A stretch of DNA of 64,000 bases from Melitaea cinxia (GCF_905220565.1 NC_059416.1:3596001-3660000); one strand, 5' to 3'; shown: positions 44,540-57,845, counted from the stretch's first letter. The notes: generated by a model from the sequence alone, not told the origin. Numbers and translations are program-made.

Positions 44540-45490
44540 ACTTCCAACTTCCAACACCTCCAACACCTCCAACACCCGAACACCCCCAACACCTCCAACA
44601 CCCCCAACACCCCCAACAACCCCAACAACCCCACACCTCCAACACCCCCAACACCACCAACACCTCCAACGACCCCACACCCCAACACCTCCAACAACCC
44701 TAACACCCCCAACAACACCAACACCTCCAACACCCCCAACACCCCAACACCTCCAACACCTCTAGCACCCCCAACACCCCAACACCCAACACCCCCAACA
44801 ACCCAACACCCCAAACACCTCCAACTCCCCCAACACCTCCAACACCGCCAACATCCCCAACACCCTAACACCCTCAACTCCTCCAACACCCCCAACACCT
44901 CCAACACACCCAACACCTCCAACACCCCCAACACCTCCAACACCTGCAACACCCCCAACACCTGCAACACCTGCAACACCTGCAATTCCTGCAACGCCTG
45001 CAAGACCTGCAACACCTGCAAGACCTGCAACGCCTGCAACACCTGCAAGACCTGCAACACCTACAAGACCTACAAGACCTGCAAGACCTGCAACACCTGC
45101 AAGACCTGCAACACCTACAAGACCTGCAAGACCTGCAACACCTGCAACAACTGCGACACCTGCAACACCTGCAACACCTGCAACACCTGCAACACCTGTA
45201 ACACCTGCAACACCTGCAACACCTGCAACACCTGCAACACCTGCAACACCTGCAACACCCGCAACTCCTACAATACCTGCAACACTGCAACACCTGCAAG
45301 ACCTTCAACACCCGCAAGACCTGCAACGCCTGCAAGACCTGTAACACCCACAAGACCTGCAAGACCTGCAACACCGGCAAGACCTGCAACACCTGCAACA
45401 CCCGCAACACCTGCAAGACCTGCAACACCTGCAACACCTGAAACACCTGCAAGACCTGCAACGCCTGCAACACCTGCAACACCTGCACTG
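44540..45490. repeat. 9-bp minisatellite array, ~0.95 kb
   Basis: About 100 copies of CAACACCTN with variants (CAACACCCC, CAAGACCTG). The left third is mainly CAACACCTC/CCC and the right two thirds CAACACCTG, so the array spread in two stages. Because 9 is a multiple of 3, all frames tend to stay open; the 387-codon plus-strand frame (NTCNTC, TPATPA) is an artefact. It sits inside the Harbinger element. Confidence 0.93.
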
Positions 45491-46208
45491 TGTCCTGATC
45501 ACACGCACTGGAGTCCTATCTTAATTTTGAAGACACAACCACACACAAAATTACTTTCTGATCACAAATATGAATTAGTCGTAGGAACATATTAGCTCAA
45601 CTCAACAACAAACGCATAACATAACACAGAAAGATCACGAAAATAAACAAAATATCGCAAAAAACCGGCGCAAGCGTCAGAAATTAGCAGACATTTGTAA
45701 TTTGTATCAAAGAGAATTTAACACAATACAATTTGTGTTTAGCGCCATCTAGGTATATGAATTATAAACATGCTTTAAAACTGCCCTTATTTATAGTTGT
45801 CACTTTTCTTACGATTATAATCCGACAATATTAAAAAACACATCTAAATCTATTTTGTAGAGGGACTACATATACTTCGTGATTTTGTATCATTGTACCT
45901 ATTGCTGTCCCCAGTTTTTTGTACTAAGATTAATCGCCCTGCATCTTGCCGTGCGACTGACCAAATAAGTTGGAGATAGTCAGCGAGCTTAGGTAACCAT
46001 GCTAATGAACAGTTGGACAACTTTTTAATTGTACGTCGATCGGAAGTGCATTTCGATTCTGATACGATCGGTATCCAATTAATTAGTTGGACAACTTAGT
46101 TGGAGAAGATGTGCGGGCTTCCATATGTCACTATACCTATTAGTATACTCTGCGATTTAGTCGTAACGGCGTTCGGCCAAATTAATTGTATGTGTGCGGG
46201 AGCACTTA

Positions 46209-46990
46209 GATTACAGGTTTTATTTTCTTTTATTAGTGCTACCAGCTAAACCATGAGTTGTGTTGCTACGTACATAAACATATTATACAAAATTATTTAA
46301 AACGGAATATATACCATGTTAAATAGCCCATTTTCAATAATTTTAGTAATAAAAATAACCATCTTAACTCAAAGTCTTATATATTATACAAAGTTATACA
46401 ATTGTAAGTGCAAGTTATTAAATTTTAAAATTTCCACAATATTAATGGCAGCACTGTCACTAAGGTTATTAAGCTAAGTAAATAATATAGTTCTAAGTTT
46501 CGCTTATGTTCAAGCAAATGTATAAGTCAGAAATAACAATAAGTAGGTAATTATACTATACAATGCTCACGTTGACCTCATCTAATCATAGCATATTGTG
46601 TATAGTACATTTACAAAGAATTTATCTCTTGTTTATTGTTATGTATAGAAAATTAAATATTATTTATTTATAAAGAACTATCAGCAGTCGCTACACTGTT
46701 ACTATTTTGTTTATTAAGTATTGTAGAGAATTAATAGATAAGTACTCGTAAAATTCATTCGACAAATAGAAGAATATATCCAGTTAGGTAATTAATTAAT
46801 ACATCAAAACAAAATTGAAGTTCAAAGAAATAATATTTAACATAAACAACCATTCCAAAGTAAAATTAAACGATATTAGTAAAACAAATCAGTCAGTTCA
46901 GCATTTTGCAGTCCACTGTTGGACGTAGGCCTCCCTAAGTTCGCGCCAGACATCGCGCAATCTTCATCCAGCCGACACCGGCAATCATAT
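46209..46990. other. AT-rich non-coding stretch right of Harbinger
   Basis: Flanking DNA of the Harbinger target site. Before the insertion it lay next to the SPE-39 first exon, so it may hold that gene's original upstream region. No motif is clear. Confidence 0.4.
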
Positions 46991-46994
46991 ATCA

Positions 46995-48299
46995 TTCCTA
47001 TACTCGCGCCAATTTATGTAACACCTATACTCGCGCACGGTGTCACAGACCGATAGTTCTACGCCTAAAACATATATTTTTTATTATGGAGCTAAAAAAA
47101 GTACTATTAATATTTCAAAGTTTAGGATATAATGAAACAAAATAGTATAAATAATACTTAATTTATTAATTATTTTACTGACTTTCAGTCTATCATAAAT
47201 CAGTCTTCAAATTTGAGATATTTTTCTTAAGTACTAGGAAAACAAAAATAAAATCTGTACTTCTTTTTAAAAACAAAATAAACATCTAAATAGTAGTAAA
47301 CAACATATCAGAGGACATATTTATCTATGTTTGACTTAGTTTTGACCCGCACCATAACAATCTTGGCATACGGTTAGAGCATGTTCCAAACAAAAGTATT
47401 TTTTGCAAGTGGCGTAGTTGTATCGTGTCTTGCGTTTTGTTTTGGATGAGCAGTATCCACAACTACCAATTTTATTATTGTTAGATGTTGCTGAAGACTC
47501 AGGTCCACCTAATTTACATATTACAGCGAGCCTGGGCCTTATGGTTCTCGGCAAGGATGTAGTGAGAGCTCGACGTCTAAGTTTCGGATTGATCAGATCG
47601 TATGCTAAGCCGTCAAGAAAGATCCTACGGCTAATTTTCTTGGTAGGGTTGTTATTTAGGTATATTGTAAACGTACTTATACCCGCTACATTCATTAAAC
47701 TATAAAATACCACCATTGGCCATCTACACGACACATCTGTTTTAAAAAAAACTTTAGCATTTAGACGACCGTTTTTTTTTTTTGACTCCAGCAAACAGTA
47801 ACTAGAATGTCTAAAAAAGCTTCCATTTCAATGTTGTCTCTAACGGTACAGGCTCTCTCTTGTGAAGTTTGGTTTTAATCAGAACTCAATTCATCCAGCA
47901 GCAATCTGATTCGATCATCGTCCATTTTGATATAAATTATAATCTAAAAAGAATATAAAATGGTCAAATTATAATACAGAGCAACAAACATACATTTATT
48001 TACGTATATATACGTCATGAAGTATTCAAAGTTTGTAAAAAAATATATAAATGCACTAAATATATTACATTAATACTTACACAAAAAATTGCACCTATAC
48101 TCGCGTCGGTCTCTCGGACCAATTGGCACCAAATGCTACAGCATGTGAGCTTCGCACGAACGCGTGGAGTGCACTAAAATAAAGCTAGGAACAAATCCGG
48201 CAGCTAGCAAGGAACTCGACTTCTTAGGACATTTGTGCATAAAAATAATTACGAATATGTGTTTCGTCGGTCTCACAGACCAATGCGCGAGTATAGGAA
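46995..48299 (-). mobile_element. piggyBac-type element remnant
   Basis: ttcctatactcgcgc at 46995-47009 is mirrored by gcgcgagtataggaa at 48285-48299. The related motif cctatactcgcg is also present internally at about 47028 and 48093, each time next to a ggtct-cacagacc palindrome. The expected TTAA is not directly adjacent, so outer limits are uncertain. Confidence 0.65.
47336..47794 (-). pseudogene. piggyBac transposase C-terminal part
   Basis: Encodes RWPMVVFYSLMNVAGISTF, the end of the DDE domain, and a cysteine-rich C-terminal zinc-binding region (CGYC, CKKYFCLEH, CQDCY). The catalytic aspartates upstream are missing and the frame breaks near 47800, so it is a fragment. It is not host-like in context: TE-type ends flank it. 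Confidence 0.88.
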
Positions 48300-49212
48300 G
48301 GATATAGATCTTCGGACTAGCGGGCAGGAGATCTCCACTCCACACACGTCTGCTTCGACGGACATCGGACCTGTTACACAGGCGACCAGCTCACTACCAC
48401 TTCAACTTACTAATTTTATATTTATGACTAAGTAAAACACCTATGAAAAATAAAATACTTCTACTCAATATTATAAGTATATTTTACACGACTTGCTGAC
48501 CCGAAATTAGTCTTGTGAAATATAAAAGGCTTAAATAGAAAAAAAAAACGTTGATAGCAACACCAAATCACCTAGGTGTATAAAATATCAATATCAACGA
48601 TTTATTTTTATACCTATCAAAATAAAAAAAAAAACTCAAAAAAAAAACATAAAAATCGGTCGAGTTTTTTTATAAAATAGATATAGGTAGGTATCTACTC
48701 GTAAAAACTCTTTGAAATAATTAACTCGATTATGCTGATGTCGTTAAGATAATGAATGACACATCTTTAGTTGCTACTCTGACTTGTCTAGGTATAACTA
48801 TACCAGAAACATTAAAATCAATTTGATTTTAACTACCCACTGTTAGCTTCGCACATACATGTTAACACATATTTGAAAAAGGACAAATGTTTTAATTATT
48901 TTATTTTTTTTCCTGATCGGCGTACATCAAATATCGCAGTATCGTCAGATCGAGGAAGACTGCTCCAAGAGAGTATAATTACGTGAATGTACCACTTTTG
49001 TAACACAAAAGAATGGTAGACACAAAGTTGGTACCACGGTTGTGATGCTCTTGCTGTTGCAATTGTCCATAGGCAACAGTAACCGTTTATCATCACGTGG
49101 ACCGTACGCTTTTTGTCTCTCTAATGGTATAAAACAAGAATTATTAGTATAAACAATAACACTTGAAAAACTTTCTAGGCACTCACATATCTGAAATGAA
49201 CAAAATAGCAAA

Positions 49213-49470
49213 TATACGTACAATTTTATTTTTGTGTTACTCACACATTAGGGTTTCTAAACATTTTTGAATATCATATCAAAAATTGACCGTTCCAGCG
49301 GGATTCGAACCCGCGTCTCCGACTGACCGTGTCGGCGCTCTAGCCAATTAAGCTATGGAACGATGTACCCGCTAGAGCGAAATTTTTGATATGATGATTT
49401 TTATTTTCGGTTTAAGCGAACCGTGGCGCCGTCTATAGTGAGTTCTTTACAGAGATCCGTAACTATTCAA
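49213..49470 (-). mobile_element. tRNA-like repeat, family 2
   Basis: Third copy, closely matching 8138-8405 over the tRNA-like body (about 49287-49362), both inverted flanks and the trailing cggtttaagcgaaccgt segment. Confidence 0.75.
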
Positions 49471-49483
49471 GTTAAATAATTGT

Positions 49484-50085
49484 ATTTGCTCGCAAACGAA
49501 AAAAAACGACTTCAATTACTTCGACAAGTAATACAACGTAGGAAGATGAAAATATAGTCAAGTAAAAACGCATTATCAAATATTATTTAAAAAAGTTGTT
49601 ATCAGATCTCGATAAAATTTATATGTGACCACACAATAAACATCAGCTTTCGATTAAATTAAAAATTATTAAAATCGGTACACCTAGTAAAAAGTTATTG
49701 CGGATTTTCGAGAGTTTCCCTCGATTTCTCTGGGGTTCCATCATCAGATCCTGGTTTCCTTATCATGGTACCAAACTAGGTATATCTTCTTTCCACTAAA
49801 AAAAGAACTATCAAAATCGGTACATCCAGTAGAAAGTTATGCGGTATAATACAACGTAGGTTGACGAAAAAAGCGTCAAGTAAAAACGCATTATTAGATA
49901 TAACTCAAAAAGTACTTGTTAGATCTCAAATAAATTTAAATGGGACCAAATGACACACACCACCTTTCGATCAAAAGAAAATTTGTCGAAATCGCTTCAC
50001 CCAGTCAAAAGTTCTGAAGAAACATACATTAAAAAAAATACAGTCGACTTGAGAACCTCTTCCTTTTTTGGGAGTCGGTAAAAAA
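49484..50085 (-). mobile_element. Dispersed repeat family 6, near full length
   Basis: Minus-oriented copy from gctcgcaaacgaaaaaaaac to cttttttgggagtcggtaaa. It directly abuts the GC-rich island. Confidence 0.72.
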
Positions 50086-50139
50086 ATGTTGATCAATGGA
50101 ATTTTAGAATAAAATTCTATAATCTTGAATAATTAAAGA

Positions 50140-50712
50140 CCGGCCCGAATGTAACACCCGGGCTCCGGCACCCAGAGAGGAGCGGCACCCACAAGACTAC
50201 CCCTTCCGACGACGCGTGTGGCTTCCAGTCCCCCGAGCCTCCAGCCGGCCACCCCACGTAAGGGACGCTCAATTGGACCAGTCTACCGTCCTCAGAATGG
50301 GGACACATGTCCAAGAGCGTCCCCCCTCCAAGTCAGGCAGGCCTGACGTCCAACGCCCGGCTGAACGGCGTTGGGGGTCAGGGCCGCCCGACCTCCAACG
50401 CCGAATCGCACCGAGCAACCGAGCAAAGCTCCAGGGAGCCCAGCGCGACCCGGCAACTACCCCACGGGTCCGCCGGACTGCACCGACAACCGTGCTAAAA
50501 GCTCCAGGGAGCCAGCACAGCCCGGCCCTCACCCAACTGGTCTGCTGGATTACACCAGCAACCGAGCAAAGCTTCAGGGAGCCAGTGCAACCCGGCCGGC
50601 ACACCGCGCTTTTGCGCTACTCCCCGCTTTCGCGCCACAGGGCGGGCGACCGAACCACCCGTCCCGTCCGTCCGCCGGATTTTGGTCCACTTGGGTCCAG
50701 GACCTAAGAGAC
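50140..50712. other. GC-rich island with ~72-bp tandem repeats
   Basis: Base composition changes sharply from AT-rich flanks. About 2.6 copies of a ~72-bp unit (accgagcaaagctccaggga ...) lie at 50418-50605. Open frames on both strands are compositional; none shows family motifs. Probably the inner part of an unrecognised non-LTR element. Confidence 0.55.
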
Positions 50713-50840
50713 TGGGGAAGTACCTGAAACATACAGAAGAATTCCTGTGTTTTGTAAGATGGCCATAGCTCCGCTCCAGGATAGGATTGGTATTCGCTTA
50801 CTATCAGCCGTACTATTAGCCGGACTGGATTGTTGATTTG

Positions 50841-51095
50841 ACTAGCCCGTTGGCGCAGTTTGTAGTGACCCTGTTTTCTGATCCGAGGGTTGTGGGTTCG
50901 ATTCCCACCCCAAGTGTGGGTGTAATATAAATATTTATTTATATATTTATATATGTATTATTTATAAGTATGTTTATCGAAAAAATATATATGTAGCTAT
51001 ATACCAGTCGACTGTTATCTATAACACAAGCGTTAAGTTGCTTACTTTAGGAACAGACGACCGTTTGTGTATTGTGCAGATATTTATTATTTATT
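50841..51095 (+). mobile_element. tRNA-derived SINE, family 1
   Basis: Plus-strand copy with the best-preserved internal promoter: A box TAGCCCGTTGGCGCAGTTTG and B box GGGTTCGATTCCC, then the shared AT-rich body. Confidence 0.78.
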
Positions 51096-51137
51096 CATTT
51101 ATTTTATTTTTTCAACTTTTGTTATATACATCATCAC

Positions 51138-51330
51138 TACAGCCTATACAGTCCACTACTGGACATAGGTCTCCACAAGTTTACGCCAAAAATAACGTGA
51201 ACTCATGTGTTTTGCCCATAGTCACCACGCTGTTGTTGGGTTGGTGACCGCAGGGCTGGCTCTGTCGCACCGAAGACGTTGCTGCCCGTTTTCGGCCTGT
51301 GTATTTCAAAGTTTATATGTTATATACATA
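51138..51330 (-). mobile_element. Family 5 repeat, partial
   Basis: Reversed partial copy (cagtccactactggacatag ... ttcggcctgtgtatttcaaa). Short pieces of the same family lie at 10820-10885, 35035-35095 and 46905-46950. Confidence 0.65.
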
Positions 51331-54300
51331 ATAGGTATATAATATTTTCTGGTATAAAAAATGTTATAGGGTGAGAGAAGTCTTTTAATAGCAATAATGA
51401 CTCGTACTAGTCAGAGTGTAAGATCAATAATATACTATTAATTACCTTTTTTTCTAAAATCGACATCCATACATGTTCATTGTTCATCTTTCTTTATAAT
51501 CCCTTAAATATGTAAAGTCTAGTATACATTGCTATTCAATTTATTTACCAAAAAACCAACCATTTCTTGTAAAGGTTTATTTTAATATTATGATGGTAAA
51601 AATGTCAGTAAACATTAGAAGATTGATGGGAATATTATTTCACCGCGAATATTCATCTACACTTTTTGAAGACAATAATAACAATTCAAAAATAACAATT
51701 TGGTTGTTTACCTGTCGCACTCTGCTTTTAATTGTTATCATTGTAAGGCAACTTCTTAATAATAAGCTTACCTAATATTCTTGTGGTTTGTGGTTACATG
51801 TAATATTATAAATTGACACAATATTTCTCTTATATATTTTAGGTATATAAAAATTAGATTATGGCGCTATCTTATTAAGTAACTTTTTGTACTACCTTTA
51901 TTGCAGAAAGCGGTAATTAGAATTATGTCGATGGCGCTAACACAACCTCATTATTTTTAAAGTCGATTAAAAATATTACACAACAAATTTGCAACAAAAA
52001 TTAAATACCCATAACTTTTGTACGAATATTGCAAAATCTTCAATGGTAACTCTGACCGCTCGAAACCCATTGTATAATTCGTGACATTGTGTAGCTATGT
52101 AGTATTGATCATGTATGGGGCCCACCCAAGGTTATACCAGTATTTGCACGATTGAAATTAAACATTACGTTATAAAAATTGCGATTTCTTTGCAACAATA
52201 AACTTTTTTTAAAAAAAATTCTGCCCTTTTTTCCCAATTGTGATTACACATTAATAAATAATCTTATTCAGAGCAAGTCCAATTGAAATTTAGTTGGAAA
52301 TATTTAACTTTACTCAACAACGCGTGACATTGCCAAATAACAGTTCCGTGTTGTTCAACATTATGAACTAATAAATATACAATCGAAATAAGTTGAGTGA
52401 CGATAGTCTCTCAGTAAATACATTACTTTAGAACTTTCCTTTATAAATCTACAAGACAAAATGAGTAAATTCGTCTTCTCATGTGAAGAATACCTATTCT
52501 TATAGGTTAGAGAATTTGTGATGAATTGAGGAATATTGGCCTTAGAACTGCTACCAATGTACGCTTATACCTCTAATTTTTTTATGGGCTTCAGTATGAG
52601 TTTAATTGCTCAAACTCTCGATTTTCTGGTGTTGATAGGCGTATTACATCAACCATACTGTATGTGCACGCATACGCGTGTACTACGCGTACTGTATGTG
52701 CGAGAAACACACTATAGTGATTATTTTTTTCTATAGTATAGAGTTAAAGGATTTTAATAAGTAGGTACTGTTAAAATGGCGACGGTGATTTCTCTATTGT
52801 TCCGTAGAATGAACTGTAGGTATACCATACGGTAGGTAGGTAAAATTTTGAAGATTAAATAAAATTTAATTATTGTTATAATCATAGTCAAGCACCTTAG
52901 TTCATATTATGCCATCATATCAACTAGATATGGATATATATTTATCACACTAATGTCAAAATATTAGCTTTATTAAACTACCTAAAATAATACATAATGT
53001 TTAGCTTAAGTCCTTATATTATATTAAAATGTACGTTTTTATTTAGAAAACCTAACAATAAAACTAAAAATATTACACTATTATGTTAACTAATCTAACT
53101 GAGAACTGACACCGAGTGATACTAATGTAATGCATGGCGTTATTTTAATTTTTAATTTAAATAGTCAAAGATTTGCGTGACATTAGACTGTTGTACCGGT
53201 CGACGATAAAGCTATCTAGTACCTGACGGTAAACGTCAGATATAAATTTAATGATATATTTGTCTATCGAAGTACACTATTACAATATATGAATCCAAAA
53301 TTTGTTGTATATTAATCGAGGTGATATTTATTGTGCTCATTGTTGGGTGCGTGTAAGCGCCTAGACACTAGCAGTCGTAGATTCGATACCGGCGCAAGGC
53401 GAGTAATTATGCAAATATTTGTGTCCGGTCATCATGACTCGGAGAGACTATATCCGTCGTAGTAGAGCAGTGTGGTGGATGTAGCTTCGACTATCTTTCA
53501 AATGGAGAATGTAGCATATGCAGTGAGACGTCACAGGCCTAATCAACCCATCAAAAGTTTTATTAAGGCCTATCAGTACTATAGTATAGTAATATATCAT
53601 ATCATATATATCATCTAGAAACGGGTTGTTATTACTGAATTAAAAAAAATAAACATAATTTTGTAATGGGTGAGTTAAAATATAATAAATAATTGAAATT
53701 GTGCATACGATGTCAAATAATTTACAATGACATAAGATAACCTCTATAAAAATCCCCTTCCTCTAAATATTGAATATTTAATGAGGATTTTGTTTGATCA
53801 ATTTTTATGTAAACACAAAAATCATAAAAATGAAGATTTAAATACATCTTTATGATTTTATTTCTTATTTCACCTTAGTACTTAGTAGTATGCAGCTTAA
53901 TATCTGTTTTAGGTAACAGCTGACTAATATGTACACAATTTTATTGATGTTCTACGGTAGTATTTTATCAATTAAATTTATTATGATTCTTTTCTTTAAA
54001 ATATACCAACATTTTTTAACATTATTCAACCTCCTTTGTGTATTCGCTATCCAACGTGCCAGTATTGATTTTTGTATTAATTTATATTCTGTGCTCTTTT
54101 CTGCAATTTCACTAAATGCCATTCATGAATTATTTGGCGTTAAAAAGTCATAAATATTAAATCACAGTCATAAATTAATTTTGAATTCTTATAAACCTTT
54201 CGTTGCTGAACATACCGAAGAAAAAAAAACAGTATTAGTATTGACAATTGAACAGATATTTAATGTTATTATCATAAAGCGAAGTAGTTTCCGAAACATT

Positions 54301-54460
54301 GGAATAATTTTTAATTGAAATCAAAACTTTGTTATGTTTGTAACTCTTTGTTGTAATTGTCACTCTAGTACCTTACTAACGTAAATACTGTGATTGAATT
54401 TAAAAAAAATACTACGACAATTTTCGTCATGTAGTTAAGTCATTAAGATAGCGTGGATAG
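51331..54460. other. Gene-free AT-rich region
   Basis: No exon-like frame with splice support on either strand. A small hairpin TACGCGT-gtact-ACGCGTA lies at about 52673-52695 and decayed SINE-like sequence at 53340-53560 (tcgtagattcgataccggcg). Confidence 0.5.
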
Positions 54461-54464
54461 TTTT

Positions 54465-54710
54465 AGACCACACGACTGAAGTAAAACTTCTTAGCAATAG
54501 GCCCGCACTGTGTCTTCGATATACGAAACGTAACTGGCCATGAGAGAAAGAGTGAAAGAAAATGTGTGCTAAGCTCTTCTCTACTCCGTTCGCCTCATCC
54601 GATCATACTTTTCGTAACGCTCTCGTCAAACATTCACCAGCTTACTCCCCAAGTCAAGCGTACGTAAAGGAGTTTCACTTCAAAAATCCTTATTTGTGAA
54701 ATTCGTATAT
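54465..54710 (+). mobile_element. Partial copy of the 61790-62122 element
   Basis: Starts ttttagaccacacgactgaa and follows the same order (ctttttcgtaacgctctcgtc-like, ccccaagtcaagcgt) but stops before the hairpin end. Confidence 0.65.
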
Positions 54711-55661
54711 TTCTTAACGTCAAAAAAGTGTATTATTATTAAGTAAAATAGGTCGATATTTGGCCGTGATTTGACGTTGGTTATGTAACCGCCAGCTAGT
54801 GAATGGAGTCGGGATATCTATTTCACTGGCTCGACTGTTCCGCTGTCAGACGTAGGTACTTGGTGCCAATTGTTGCACAAGAAACGGATGAGTGCGACTG
54901 GAACGCTATTTAGATCGACTATATTAATATTTATGAAAAATCAATTAAATTCAAATATGTTCTAAAGTTTTCTCTAAAATGTTTTATGATATTACGCCTC
55001 CACTGATACTTGATACTCAATGTATATTATTTACATTTATAATACTATACTAAACGGCAAAATATTCGTCATTAATTCAGAATTACTGTATACATACATA
55101 TGCATAAAAATGCAGGTGAATTGAGAATCTCCTCCATTTTACGTCGATAAAAGTAAACAGCATTTAATATTGCCTAATATATATACTCCACGTGTTACAC
55201 AATGTCTACACGTGTGTCATAAATTAATAAATCCAATTGCTAGCTATCTAATGATGTAGCTATAGATCAGTCGGATTATTATTCGTCTAACGCTAACCAA
55301 ACGGTGACGTGTTTGTATGTTATGGCTATTAATACTAAGAAAACTTACTTACATAAGAAAACTTCGGATCACTATGAAATTTCTCAGTTTTAGAAAAACA
55401 ATAATTTTAAAATTTTATATATTTATATTTATTGTTAATTGATAGCAACAGTGACAACTCTTTTTATACATTTTCTTCTTCCTTTGAGGTACACAGTTTT
55501 CACTATAGTTTTCAAAATATCCCATCTCTTTCCGATAATCTTGTTTCTCAATAATTCAATGTTCCTAACTATCATAATATCGTACATATAAACACACAAA
55601 GTATTGCTGCTCATTATCCTGATCTGTTATCTACTTTTCAATTCAAAATTTTCATGCGATC

Positions 55662-56230
55662 ATGTTATCTCTATCTTGGCTTGAAGCTTGTTTAATGTCC
55701 ACGTCCTATTCCCTCTTCGGACTCCATCTTATTCGCAACGACCGTGTTGGATGGGCAGGTGGCGGCGTTGCTATATATCTCCGTGCTCACATTCCATATT
55801 CAGTGGTTCATAAGTCATTATCTCATGATGGATGCGGTCCTGATCATCTCTTCGTCAAAATTTTGTTATCACGCACCAATATTCTTCTGGGCGTGTATAA
55901 CAACGCCTCATTGACTGTTGACTATTTTCTATCTTTTGAAAATCTTTTAGAATTGTATACACTTTATACAATCATACTGTAGTCATGGGGGATTTCAATA
56001 CGTGCCTTCTAAAACTTGACAGGGGGGATATTCACGTCTACGCTCCCTCATTAATTCGAACAATATGCAAATCCTTCCCCTTCAAGCCTCTCACACCTTT
56101 CCTAACTGTGTTCCATCTCTTCTTGACCTTATTCTTGTCTCCTCACCTGACCGTATTCAAAATAGGCCCAGTGCTCTGCCAATGCATTCTCATACCACGA
56201 TCTAATTTTTTTTCCTATAAAATCCCTTAA
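55662..56230 (+). pseudogene. LINE endonuclease region
   Basis: FGLHLIRNDRVGWAGGGVAI and PYSVVHKS, then after a frame break MGDFNTCLL at 55985 with the catalytic DFN motif of the AP-like endonuclease. It is broken by frameshifts; the final SDHxxL motif was not seen intact. Confidence 0.82.
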
Positions 56231-56579
56231 AGCTAAGTCAAGACTCCTTCTGCAACGCAATTTTGGTGTTATGGACATGAAAAGACTATGTGAAGATGAT
56301 GATGTGTGTCGCGTCGGGTGTGGATGATAAAAATTACTATATTAATTCCCTCCTTACCCATCTTTTTGATGCCCCAATACAAGTCCCTTTTATTAGGAAA
56401 AAAAAGCTCGTAATCGCTGCAACAGGGCATGTAGAGACGCACAACAACGCCATATTCATAAATCTGTACTCGAAGAAACAGGGGAACTGAAACAGGGCTT
56501 AATCCAAGTGAGTTTTCCGAATTTCATCCCCTGTCTATCCTATCCTTTTTTTACAAGGTTTTACAGCGACTTGAACATC

Positions 56580-57845
56580 GAGAACTGACGTAATTCCTTT
56601 TCTCGAACAATCTCTTAAACCTTTTCCAATTCGGCTTTCAGACGGTTACTGCTCTCGTCAAAATTTCTGACGACATTAGACATGTTATGGACAATCGAAA
56701 TTTTATGGTGTGGACATTACTTGACTTCAGAAATGCCTTTAACACTGTGGACATCGATATTTTGCTATCTGTCTTATGTATCTAATATATTTCCACCGGA
56801 TATTGATTGGTTCTACAGTTACTTGTATGGGCGCCGGCAGTGGTTACGAGTTCAAGATACTCTCTCTGACTGGGTAACGTCATTGCCGGCGTACCGCAAG
56901 ATGGTGCGTTGTCTCCTCTTTTATTTTCTTTATTTATTAATTCAATCAGCAAAAATATTTCTTCTCTCTACCACCTGTATGCGGACGATCTTCAAACTCA
57001 TACCCATTCTAAGCTGGCTGACTTACCCTCAAGTATCAATCAACTTAATAATGACTTAAATAACATTTACAAAAGGAGCAACTCGTTCAAGTTAAAAGTT
57101 AATGCTTCAAAGTCCCAGGTCATTATTGTGGGTAGTCCAAAGTTGACTAGTTGTATAGTTGGTCACTTATACCACCTGTAGTATTAACAATACTATTCTG
57201 AACTACAGCAAGAATGTTAAGAATTTAGGTGAACTCTAGATCAGTTTCTCTCCTGGACACATCAATTAACTAAACTTAGCAGAAGGAAATTTGCAGCCAT
57301 CGGGCTACTCCGTCGTCTTCAATACTTTCTTCCTTTGCCTACTAATATTGCATTGACACAATCACTCCTTTTATCGATTCTTGACTATACAGATGCATGT
57401 TTCTTAGATCTTAGAGAGGAGCAACTCAATAAGCTTGAGCGACTCTAGAATCTTTGTATACGGTTCATATTTGGGCTTTGCAAATACGACCATGTCTCCG
57501 ATTTCCGCAAGAAATTCAAATGGCTCTCGATTCGCTTTCGCAGGGATTCTCATGTACTTTCCTTTCTTTACTGTGTACTTATCAATCCTAATACCCCTCT
57601 ATACCTGAAAGATGGTTCACGTATCTTTGCATTTGCCATGAACGTTCCCTTAGATCTGACTGCAATTTATTTCTAAAAATTTCTTCTCATACATCCTCTC
57701 TCTATTCTAATTTCTTCACTGCTAAAACTGTCCGCCTTTGGAATTCTCTTCCGCTTCCAATAAGACCGGCTTCCACTCCAGCCTGTTTTAAGCAACGTCT
57801 AAAGAAGTATAAATGTCGCTTAACATATAATAATTTTAGAATTTA
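56580..57845 (+). pseudogene. LINE reverse transcriptase and C-terminal region
   Basis: LSPLLFSLFINSISKNISS then LYHLYADDLQTH, with the YADD catalytic motif at 56978-56989. Later RFIFGLCKYDHVSDF and VRLWNSLPLPIRPA end about 57845. Several frame changes. Confidence 0.85.

Larger units (their letters stand above)
38437..46205 (+). mobile_element. PIF/Harbinger DNA transposon with nested insertions
   Basis: Termini GTGCTCCCTCACACTTACAA (38437) and, in inverse, GTGCTCCCGCACACATACAA (46205) align imperfectly for about 55 bp. TTA at 38434-38436 and 46206-46208 is the 3-bp target duplication typical of Harbinger. It carries a broken transposase on the plus strand and a second gene on the minus strand, the usual Harbinger pair. 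Without the inner hAT it is about 4.36 kb. It lies just upstream of the SPE-39 start codon. Confidence 0.88.

Noticed and set aside
44432..45595. 387-codon plus-strand reading frame (NTCNTC / TPATPA repeats)
   Set aside because: It is a translation of the 9-bp minisatellite, which is open in several frames on both strands; no start context or splice support.
50216..50727. Overlapping frames of 60-160 codons on both strands in the GC island
   Set aside because: High GC removes stop codons by chance; no conserved motif and tandem-repeat content.
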